From Helicobacteraceae bacterium (lineage in GTDB: Bacteria; Campylobacterota; Campylobacteria; Campylobacterales; Sulfurimonadaceae): a stretch of 6,677 bases of DNA. Where the stretch lies: NCBI GenBank assembly GCA_024635885.1, contig JAGXIA010000080.1, positions 1 through 6,677 of the forward strand, in the 5' to 3' direction. Positions 1-4,768 of the stretch are shown here, in pieces; within the stretch, counting starts at the first letter, position 1, and each line of letters opens with the position of its first letter. The translations under genes and the position numbers were made by a program. The notes beneath the pieces were generated by a model, which was given only the letters and a program-made list of their open reading frames with translations, ran no database searches and was not told where the DNA came from.

Positions 1-116
1 AGTATTATCACTTGATCTTTCTTTATTGGAAGTGCAAAAGCAAGTAAAATAAATATAAATGCGAAAACAATCCCGCTTAAAATACTAAGAACAAGTTTCA
101 TCTTATAGTCATTCAT
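1..116 (-). CDS. 5' end of a membrane-anchored protein (partial)
   Basis: Reading leftward from the ATG at 116 there is an open frame of 38 codons that runs off the left edge. The product begins MNDYKMKLVLSIL and continues with a strongly hydrophobic stretch (about residues 7-30) followed by a basic patch (IKKD). This pattern is an N-terminal signal anchor or uncleaved signal peptide with a short cytoplasmic head. Such starts are common in membrane-bound sensors, diguanylate cyclases and envelope enzymes, but nothing here identifies which. A weak Shine-Dalgarno-like GGGTAA lies about 6 bases before the ATG, and a perfect TATAAT lies about 40 bases upstream on the same strand. The Met at codon 6 is an alternative start. 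The gene is divergent from the nuclease-like gene. That a gene starts here is fairly likely; its function is unknown. Confidence 0.55.
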   Translation of the reverse strand, partial: MNDYKMKLVLSILSGIVFAFIFILLAFALPIKKDQVII

Positions 117-132
117 TTTTTTACCCAATTTT

Positions 133-138
133 TATAAA
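133..138 (+). promoter_or_regulatory. putative -10 box (TATAAA) for the nuclease-like/flippase pair
   Basis: TATAAA (followed by AT) lies 26 bases before the ATG at 165 and would place transcription start near 145. That timing would leave little or no leader for a TTG start at 147 and favours one of the ATGs at 165 or 180. The assignment rests only on the hexamer match in an AT-rich tract. Confidence 0.3.
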
Positions 139-156
139 ATATATCTTTGAAGTTTA

Positions 157-162
157 ATTATA
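157..162 (-). promoter_or_regulatory. putative -10 box (TATAAT) for the leftward partial gene
   Basis: The reverse strand reads TATAAT here, a perfect sigma-70 -10 hexamer. It would give a leader of roughly 30-35 bases before the ATG at 116. No -35 is visible, which is usual for Campylobacterota. The box overlaps the first codons of the opposing gene if that gene starts at 147. In DNA this AT-rich a chance match is quite possible. Confidence 0.35.
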
Positions 163-164
163 AC

Positions 165-704
165 ATGTTAAAATACTATATGCCTAAACTTATATTTTTT
201 TTTATTTTACTCAGTGTGTTCTTATCTTACTTATCCTCAGCATACGCAAAAGAGCCAATTTTAGCTATTTTAAATAATATAGTCTCAAACGAGACTCAAA
301 AATTCAGTATTGGAAATTATAGTTTTTTTTGTGAACCTTATGGAATTTTAACTTTAGAAAAATTATACAAGAATGCAAGTATTGATTCCACATGCCGGAA
401 AAAAGTACAAAATTTTTATATAAAACATCCAGATTTAGAGTATTTTTCAAGTACTATCTTAGATATTCAGCAGATGTATCACATTGAATTTAAAGGCAAA
501 GAGTGTGTTTTATATGCAAAAGGACAAAAAGTATTATCTGAAATTTTACTTGAAGAAGGTTTAGCAGTTAAACAGCCATTATTTGATGATGACGAGTATA
601 ATTACCTTTTTATGAAAGCTCAAAATAGAGCAAAATTTAACAAAATAGGACTTTGGGAAGATGATAATCTTGGAGTCTGTATAAACATATTATATAAGGA
701 GTAA
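165..704 (+). CDS. secreted degenerate staphylococcal-nuclease-like protein
   Basis: The product is about 179 residues with a clear cleavable signal peptide: a Lys-containing head, a hydrophobic core LIFFFILLSVFLSYLSS, and cleavage after AYA near residue 28. It should therefore be periplasmic or exported. The second half (about 102-166) resembles the C-terminal part of SNase/thermonuclease domains: a GLAV strand end, then the helix pattern AQNRAKFNKIGLWEDD. The N-terminal catalytic motif of active nucleases (Arg...Asp-x-Pro-Glu) is not visible, so the protein may bind rather than cut, or be an unrelated product with a similar tail. Four Cys remain after the leader (56, 77, 114, 172), and disulfides are possible. 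Start choice is uncertain: TTG 147, ATG 165 and ATG 180 are in frame and none has a good ribosome site. ATG 165 is a compromise that keeps the signal peptide intact. The coding sequence contains T9 and T8 runs. It is followed 2 bases later by the flippase gene. Confidence 0.6.
   Translation: MLKYYMPKLIFFFILLSVFLSYLSSAYAKEPILAILNNIVSNETQKFSIGNYSFFCEPYGILTLEKLYKNASIDSTCRKKVQNFYIKHPDLEYFSSTILDIQQMYHIEFKGKECVLYAKGQKVLSEILLEEGLAVKQPLFDDDEYNYLFMKAQNRAKFNKIGLWEDDNLGVCINILYKE
696..701 (+). promoter_or_regulatory. ribosome binding site AAGGAG fixing the TTG start at 707
   Basis: A perfect AAGGAG sits 5 bases before the TTG at 707 and overlaps the end of the preceding reading frame, whose stop is 702-704. 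No in-frame ATG with a comparable site lies nearby. This decides the TTG start and implies translational coupling with the upstream gene. Confidence 0.8.
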
Positions 705-706
705 AA

Positions 707-1957
707 TTGAAAAAAGCATTTTACAATGGAATTTTTGTTAGTTTCATTAGTATATTATTGAATTTTACTTTTAAAGTATTGTCTGCAAATTTTATAGATA
801 AAGCATCCTTAACGCTTTATTTTACAGCTATAGATATATTTACACTGACTCTTTTGGTTTTGGTCGGTTTTCGTTCATCAATGGTAGTCGCTTTTTCTCA
901 AATTAAAAATGCCAATACGATTATAAATATTTTTAGAGCAGTGATTGTGATTGTTATTTTAGCAGTCTGGGCATTGGTTATTCCCTTTTTAAAACATAAA
1001 CTGGGAATTAATATACATTACTGGTATTTGGTTGCTACTATTTTGAGTCTTAGTCTGGCTCTATATTTTTCAAATATTATAGCTATGTACAGACTATATC
1101 ATATTATAAATGCCGTAACGATTATTGAGCCGATTGCTCTTCTATTCTGGTTTTTATTAGCCTATTTTATTTTCGATTTAACAGGGGTGCAACCACTCTT
1201 TATTGCTACAATTATGAGCTCTTTTGGTGTTAGTTTTTTTATATACAGCATGAGTAGAAAATACTATTCATCTGTATCTCTTAAAAGACCTGTTTTTGAT
1301 GAACAGGCTATAAAGTTTATTAAAAATTCTTTTATTTCTACCATTGAATTTGGTTCTGGCATCGTTCTCTTATATATGGTGGTTTTTTTGATGTTGCGGT
1401 ATTTCAGTGTAAGTGAACTTGGCGATTTTCAAGTCGTAACGAAGCCTATTTTTACATACATGCTGATGCTTTTTGTATTTCCTATTTTCAGGTTTGTTCT
1501 TCCGGAACTCTCTAAGCTTATAAGTGAGAAAAATATTGATGAAATTGAGTCTTTAAAAAAGTGGATATACAGATACGCCTTTATAGTAAGCGGTTTATTT
1601 CTAGTCGTAGCTTTATTGTTTTCTGATAACATTATAGAGTTACTTTTCCCCGTTGAATACATTAATGCTTCTTTGATGATAAAACATTTGGCATTTTTCT
1701 TTATATTTTTAATTTTAAATGCTTTTCAAATTGCTTTTATTAAAGCCAGTGGAGCATTTTTAAGTGCACTATTTATAAGACTTTTCGGGATTGTTGTTTT
1801 GCTTGCAACATTTTACCTGATTTTTAACTTCTATTCTAAGAGTGTGATTTCAGTTATTATAGCTCTGGTAAGCAGTCATATTTTAATGTTTACGGTTTCG
1901 TTTTTTATAGAGAGACAAATGTTTGCTAAGCTGAAAAAAGAGTCTGAAAATAATTAA
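707..1957 (+). CDS. MOP-superfamily polysaccharide/lipid flippase-like membrane protein
   Basis: A 416-residue, almost entirely hydrophobic protein with about 12 predicted membrane helices, roughly at 8-29, 36-58, 73-95, 105-128, 134-157, 160-181, 208-231, 247-266, 289-305, 322-345, 350-375 and 379-402. This matches the usual length and helix count of Wzx/RfbX-type O-antigen and capsule flippases. The second half has the typical family layout: a short polar loop after VLPELSKL (264-271), a cytoplasmic helix with KKWIYRYAF, then LLFPVEYINAS. It would move lipid-linked sugar units across the inner membrane, but the substrate cannot be read from sequence. No glycosyltransferase or other glycan gene flanks it, which is unusual for a Wzx. 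It is coupled to the upstream secreted protein gene and overlaps the convergent downstream gene by 4 bases. A more distant MOP member is the alternative. Confidence 0.7.
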   Translation: MKKAFYNGIFVSFISILLNFTFKVLSANFIDKASLTLYFTAIDIFTLTLLVLVGFRSSMVVAFSQIKNANTIINIFRAVIVIVILAVWALVIPFLKHKLGINIHYWYLVATILSLSLALYFSNIIAMYRLYHIINAVTIIEPIALLFWFLLAYFIFDLTGVQPLFIATIMSSFGVSFFIYSMSRKYYSSVSLKRPVFDEQAIKFIKNSFISTIEFGSGIVLLYMVVFLMLRYFSVSELGDFQVVTKPIFTYMLMLFVFPIFRFVLPELSKLISEKNIDEIESLKKWIYRYAFIVSGLFLVVALLFSDNIIELLFPVEYINASLMIKHLAFFFIFLILNAFQIAFIKASGAFLSALFIRLFGIVVLLATFYLIFNFYSKSVISVIIALVSSHILMFTVSFFIERQMFAKLKKESENN

Positions 1958-2250
1958 TTATGATTGTTGGTCATATAAACCCAGAATTCTTTATGGCTAT
2001 GACCTTTGTTTAAAAAATAAACTTGAAGAACTGCTACTCTGAACAGTGTTATAAGCATTTTTGCAAAAGGGATAAAAAGACTAAGACTTATAAGTATTGA
2101 TTGCTCTTTATCGCCCTTTGATTCTATCATCTCTTTCATCCCAATATTCTTACTTAAATAAATACCAAACATTATTGAAAATGCAAAGTTAAGAATAAGT
2201 CCAAAAATTATATATGCTATAAAATCTTGTTCGTACATTCCGGCTATCAT
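1954..2250 (-). CDS. small two-helix membrane protein, unrecognised
   Basis: A 98-residue protein that I do not recognise. Two hydrophobic segments (about 11-32 and 51-75) flank a charged loop (KNIGMKEMIESKGDKEQ, about 34-50). The tail is polar and aromatic, with His residues in NKGHSHKEFW and at the very end. Both segments contain Phe and small residues, as in ordinary inner-membrane helices. The ATG at 2250 has AAGGAA 9 bases upstream (2260-2265), a slightly long but acceptable spacing; the Met at codon 5 is a weaker alternative. The gene follows the DUF3817-type gene by 58 bases on the same strand, so the two may be co-transcribed. Its stop overlaps the stop of the opposing flippase gene (shared TTAA at 1954-1957), leaving no room for a separate terminator. 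Real coding is supported by the ribosome site, the clean membrane-protein composition and the tight packing. Confidence 0.65.
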   Translation of the reverse strand: MIAGMYEQDFIAYIIFGLILNFAFSIMFGIYLSKNIGMKEMIESKGDKEQSILISLSLFIPFAKMLITLFRVAVLQVYFLNKGHSHKEFWVYMTNNHN

Positions 2251-2271
2251 TTATATATATTCCTTATAGTT

Positions 2272-2301
2272 AAAAGCATATTTTATCTAAAAATATCTTT
2301 T
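2272..2301. repeat. imperfect AT-rich inverted repeat between the two small membrane-protein genes
   Basis: AAAAGCATATTTTA (2272-2285) is nearly the reverse complement of TAAAAATATCTTTT (2288-2301), with one bulged C and one register slip. It lies just after the stop of the DUF3817-type gene on the leftward strand. It could act as a weak attenuator or 3'-end stabiliser, but the stem is almost all A-U and may be chance in such AT-rich DNA. Confidence 0.25.
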
Positions 2302-2308
2302 AAATTTT

Positions 2309-2599
2309 TTACTCATATGATTTAATTTTATTTTTTGTAAAAAAAGTTCCAAATGGGATGAGTGAAGCTATAAAAAAAACTATACTCTCTTTGACAGACC
2401 ACTTCGCTTTTTGCCATGCTATTACAAGTAAAACGCAAAAAATTATAAAAAGTATTCCATGAATCATACCTACTATTTTTACAGTTATATCCATGCCTAA
2501 AAAATACTTTAAAGGCATTGCAACAAATAACAAAGCTAAATATGAATAGCCTTCAGCTGTATTAAATAAACCAAATTTTTTTACACTCTCTTTAATCAT
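2309..2599 (-). CDS. DUF3817-family integral membrane protein
   Basis: A 96-residue protein with three predicted membrane helices (about 15-35, 40-62 and 69-88). It matches the DUF3817 family in length and in its marker positions: an N-terminal Glu-Gly pair in TAEGYSYLALL (E16, G17), AMPLKY (27-32), GMIHGILF with His47, and a closing IPFGTFF (81-87). The family is widespread and has no established biochemical role. The ATG at 2599 is supported by AGGAA at 2606-2610, 6 bases away. This is the first gene of a likely two-gene leftward unit with the 98-residue membrane protein. It shares a 142-base divergent control region with oadG, though nothing indicates a functional connection. The family assignment is made from remembered motifs, not from a search. 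Confidence 0.75.
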   Translation of the reverse strand: MIKESVKKFGLFNTAEGYSYLALLFVAMPLKYFLGMDITVKIVGMIHGILFIIFCVLLVIAWQKAKWSVKESIVFFIASLIPFGTFFTKNKIKSYE

Positions 2600-2623
2600 T
2601 TTATATTCCTAAAATTTTTGCGA

Positions 2624-2629
2624 AGTATA
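2624..2629 (-). promoter_or_regulatory. putative -10 box (TATACT) for the DUF3817-type gene
   Basis: The reverse strand reads TATACT, one mismatch from TATAAT. Transcription would start near 2617, giving a leader of about 18 bases that contains the AGGAA ribosome site. No -35 match at normal spacing is visible. The position is sensible, but the support is only the hexamer. Confidence 0.35.
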
Positions 2630-2700
2630 TAATCAAAAAGTAACAATCTAGCTATATTTAAAAAATTATAAATAGAGTTAAAAAATATTTTAAACATTTT

Positions 2701-2711
2701 TATACTATACT
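2701..2711 (+). promoter_or_regulatory. putative -10 region of the oad operon (overlapping TATACT boxes)
   Basis: TATACTATACT contains two overlapping TATACT hexamers (2701-2706 and 2706-2711), each one mismatch from the sigma-70 consensus. Periodic A/T runs lie upstream, in the style of Campylobacterota promoters that lack a -35. Using the second box, transcription would start near 2718, about 24 bases before oadG and just ahead of its AAAAGG ribosome site (2729-2734). No obvious operator palindrome is seen in the 142-base divergent region. Confidence 0.45.
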
Positions 2712-2741
2712 CTTTACAAATTATGAATAAAAGGTAGACTT

Positions 2742-2972
2742 ATGGAAACTAACCTCATTATAGAAGGTTTGAAGTTTATGGCTTTAGGAATGGGAACCGT
2801 TTTTATATTTCTGATAATTTTGATAGCGGTGATGAATGCAATGTCAACTATCATACATAAATTTTTCCCTGAACCACAAGCTAATATAGAAACACATCAG
2901 ACAGGCACAAAAGACAATAAAAAAATAATTGCAGCTATCTCCGCAGCAATCACTCACCATAGAGAAGGGTAA
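2742..2972 (+). CDS. oadG: oxaloacetate decarboxylase gamma subunit (OadG)
   Basis: A 76-residue OadG-family protein: a short N-terminus, one membrane helix (about 12-34, GLKFMALGMGTVFIFLIILI), a conserved FFPEP segment just after it, a polar linker, and a closing IIAAISAAITHHREG. Gamma subunits of Na+-pumping decarboxylases have this size and architecture. The single helix packs against the beta subunit and the cytoplasmic tail recruits the alpha subunit. In well-studied enzymes the tail binds Zn2+ through His residues; here H72 and H73 are the only His close to the end, so the metal site may be simpler. The ATG is preceded by AAAAGG 7 bases upstream. It is the promoter-proximal gene of oadG-oadA-oadB, 8 bases before oadA, and the adjacent alpha and beta subunits make the assignment firm despite the short length. 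Confidence 0.9.
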   Translation: METNLIIEGLKFMALGMGTVFIFLIILIAVMNAMSTIIHKFFPEPQANIETHQTGTKDNKKIIAAISAAITHHREG

Positions 2973-2975
2973 GGA
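2971..2975 (+). promoter_or_regulatory. oadA ribosome binding site overlapping the oadG stop codon
   Basis: AAGGA begins inside the TAA stop of oadG (2970-2972) and sits 5 bases before the oadA ATG at 2981. A ribosome finishing oadG covers the site, so translation of the two subunits is probably coupled. Confidence 0.7.
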
Positions 2976-2980
2976 CTAAA

Positions 2981-4765
2981 ATGGCTAAAAAATTTATAGA
3001 CATAATGGATACAACTTTTAGAGATGGCTTCCAATCAGTATTTGGTGGTCGTGTTCTAATGGACGATTTTTTTCCGGCAGTAGAGGCAGCGAAACATGCT
3101 GGAATAACTCACTTTGAATTTGGCGGAGGCGCAAGGTTTCAATCTTTATATTTCTACTTAAATGAAGATGCTTTTACAATGATGGACAGATTCCGTGAAA
3201 TTGTAGGACCAGAGGCTAACCTTCAAACTCTTGCTCGTGGTGTTAGTACGGTTATGCTTGACACAGGTTCTAAAGATTTAATTGATTTACATGCAAAAAT
3301 GTTCAAAAAGCATGGTACTACTACCATTCGTAATTTTGATGCTTTAAATGATGTAGAAAATTTGAAGTATTCAGGTGAAAGAATTGTTCATCATGGCTTA
3401 AAGCATGAAGTAGTTGTAACAATGATGGACTTACCTCCAGGATGTCATGGCGCTCATGATGTTGCATTCTATGAAAAAACTCTTCGTGATATTTTAGACA
3501 GTGGTATTCCATACAGCAGTATCTGTTTTAAAGATGCTTCTGGTACTTCAAGTCCTAAAAAAGTTTATGACACTGTTAAAATGGCTCGTAAATTAGTTCC
3601 AGAGGGCACGCATTTACGTCTACATACTCATGAAACTGCAGGTGTTTCTGTTGCTGCATATTTAGCTGCTCTTGATGCCGGTATAGATGGTATAGATATG
3701 GCTGCTTCTCCTGTTAGCGGTGGTACAAGTCAGCCAGATATTTTAACTATGCTTCATGCTACAAAAGGTATGGATTATGACCTTGGCGGTTTAGAATTAG
3801 ATAAAATTTTAAAATATGAAAAAGTTGTTGCATCTTGTCTTGAAGATTACTTCATGCCACCAGAAGCTACTATGGTTTCTCCACTTATCCCATTCTCACC
3901 AATGCCGGGTGGAGCACTTACAGCAAATACTCAAATGATGCGTGACAATAATATTTTAGAAAGATTTCCAGATGTTATTGATGCCATGAGAGAAGTAGTT
4001 GAAAAAGGCGGTTATGGAACATCTGTAACTCCAGTTTCTCAGTTTTATTTCCAACAAGCACTTAACAATGTAATGCAAGGTCCATGGAATGCTATAGCTC
4101 CAGGTTATGGAAAAATGGTTCTTGGTTATTTTGGTAAAACTCCGGTTGCTCCAGATCCGGAAATAGTTAAAATTGCTTCTGAAAAATTAAATTTAGAGCC
4201 GACTACAAAAAAAGTTCTTGAATTAACTGATGCTGATGAGACTAAGTCTCTGGCTTATTGGAGCGATAAGTTAAAGGAAGAAGATATAGAAACAACTGAT
4301 GAAAATATCTTCATAGCGGCGGCATGTGGAGAAAAAGGAATCACTTTCCTTAAAGGTGAAGCAAAAGTAAACGTTCGTAAAAAATCAAATATGCCAAACG
4401 AAGAGGGAAATAATATGGGTAATGGAAATTATACAGTAGTAGTTGATGGTCAAAAGTTTAGTGTTCAAGTTGCAGAGGGTGATGCAGATATCCAAGTAAC
4501 AGCTGTAAATGGAGAAAGTACTGAAACTGCAGCTCCAAAGGCTTCAGGAACTGATATGTCTATTAAAGCTCTTCTTCCGGGAAGTGTTTGGAAAATTGTT
4601 GCAAACCCTGGTCAGAGTGTAAAAGAAGGCGATGTTATAATGATTATAGAGTCTATGAAAATGGAAATTGATGTTCCAGCTCCTAGAGGCGGTGTAATTA
4701 AATCTATCAATGTAGCGACAAACGACAAGATAGTTGAAGGTCAAATCGTAGCAGTTCTAGGATAA
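2981..4765 (+). CDS. oadA: oxaloacetate decarboxylase alpha subunit / pyruvate carboxylase subunit B, biotin-containing
   Basis: A 594-residue cytoplasmic carboxyltransferase. It moves CO2 between oxaloacetate/pyruvate and a biotin on its own C-terminus. Residues about 5-275 form the HMGL-like TIM barrel: DTTFRDGFQS (10-19) with metal ligand Asp10, RNFDALND (117-124), the carboxylated-lysine motif FKDASGTS with Lys184, metal ligands His215 and His217 in HTHETAG, and GGTSQPD with the catalytic Thr249. The PYC/OADA domain follows (about 290-465, including MPGGALTANTQ). A linker leads to the biotinyl domain (about 483-594), with biotin-accepting Lys560 in ESMKME. Length is normal for the family. 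Several motifs differ from classical OadA (RDGFQS for RDAHQS, GGGARF for GGATF) and match the Campylobacter PycB type. Position between oadG and oadB argues for the membrane Na+-pump complex, but a partnership with a PycA encoded elsewhere (name pycB) cannot be excluded. Confidence 0.93.
   Translation: MAKKFIDIMDTTFRDGFQSVFGGRVLMDDFFPAVEAAKHAGITHFEFGGGARFQSLYFYLNEDAFTMMDRFREIVGPEANLQTLARGVSTVMLDTGSKDLIDLHAKMFKKHGTTTIRNFDALNDVENLKYSGERIVHHGLKHEVVVTMMDLPPGCHGAHDVAFYEKTLRDILDSGIPYSSICFKDASGTSSPKKVYDTVKMARKLVPEGTHLRLHTHETAGVSVAAYLAALDAGIDGIDMAASPVSGGTSQPDILTMLHATKGMDYDLGGLELDKILKYEKVVASCLEDYFMPPEATMVSPLIPFSPMPGGALTANTQMMRDNNILERFPDVIDAMREVVEKGGYGTSVTPVSQFYFQQALNNVMQGPWNAIAPGYGKMVLGYFGKTPVAPDPEIVKIASEKLNLEPTTKKVLELTDADETKSLAYWSDKLKEEDIETTDENIFIAAACGEKGITFLKGEAKVNVRKKSNMPNEEGNNMGNGNYTVVVDGQKFSVQVAEGDADIQVTAVNGESTETAAPKASGTDMSIKALLPGSVWKIVANPGQSVKEGDVIMIIESMKMEIDVPAPRGGVIKSINVATNDKIVEGQIVAVLG
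4403..4417 (+). promoter_or_regulatory. possible internal translation start inside oadA (free biotin-carrier domain)
   Basis: A GAGGG ribosome-site-like sequence (4403-4407) lies 7 bases before an in-frame ATG at 4415, codon 479 of oadA. That ATG falls at the boundary between the PYC/OADA region and the biotinyl part. Initiation there would give a 116-residue free biotin carrier protein. Purine-rich runs occur by chance in coding DNA, so this is only a candidate. Confidence 0.2.
4759..4762 (+). promoter_or_regulatory. oadB ribosome binding site within the end of oadA
   Basis: AGGA lies in the last codons of oadA, 6 bases before the ATG at 4769. It supports this ATG over the next in-frame Met (codon 48, at 4910), which has no such site. 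The hydrophobic N-terminus of OadB is therefore probably translated. Confidence 0.6.
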
Positions 4766-4768
4766 GAA

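Noticed and set aside
1429..1662. 77-codon open frame on the reverse strand within the flippase gene
   Set aside because: It lies entirely antisense to a clear membrane-protein gene and its translation has no recognisable domain. The opposite frame explains the composition.
2600..2741. Riboswitch or small RNA in the divergent region upstream of oadG
   Set aside because: The 142 bases are AT-rich with no stable GC-containing stem. Only promoter-like hexamers and ribosome sites are seen.
3321..3512. 63-codon His-rich open frame on the reverse strand within oadA
   Set aside because: The His/Leu richness is the mirror of ATG/GAT and Lys/Glu codons on the coding strand; oadA is strongly conserved across this interval.
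4544..4744. 66-codon open frame on the reverse strand opposite the biotinyl domain
   Set aside because: It is antisense to the conserved ESMKME biotin domain and has no domain signature of its own.
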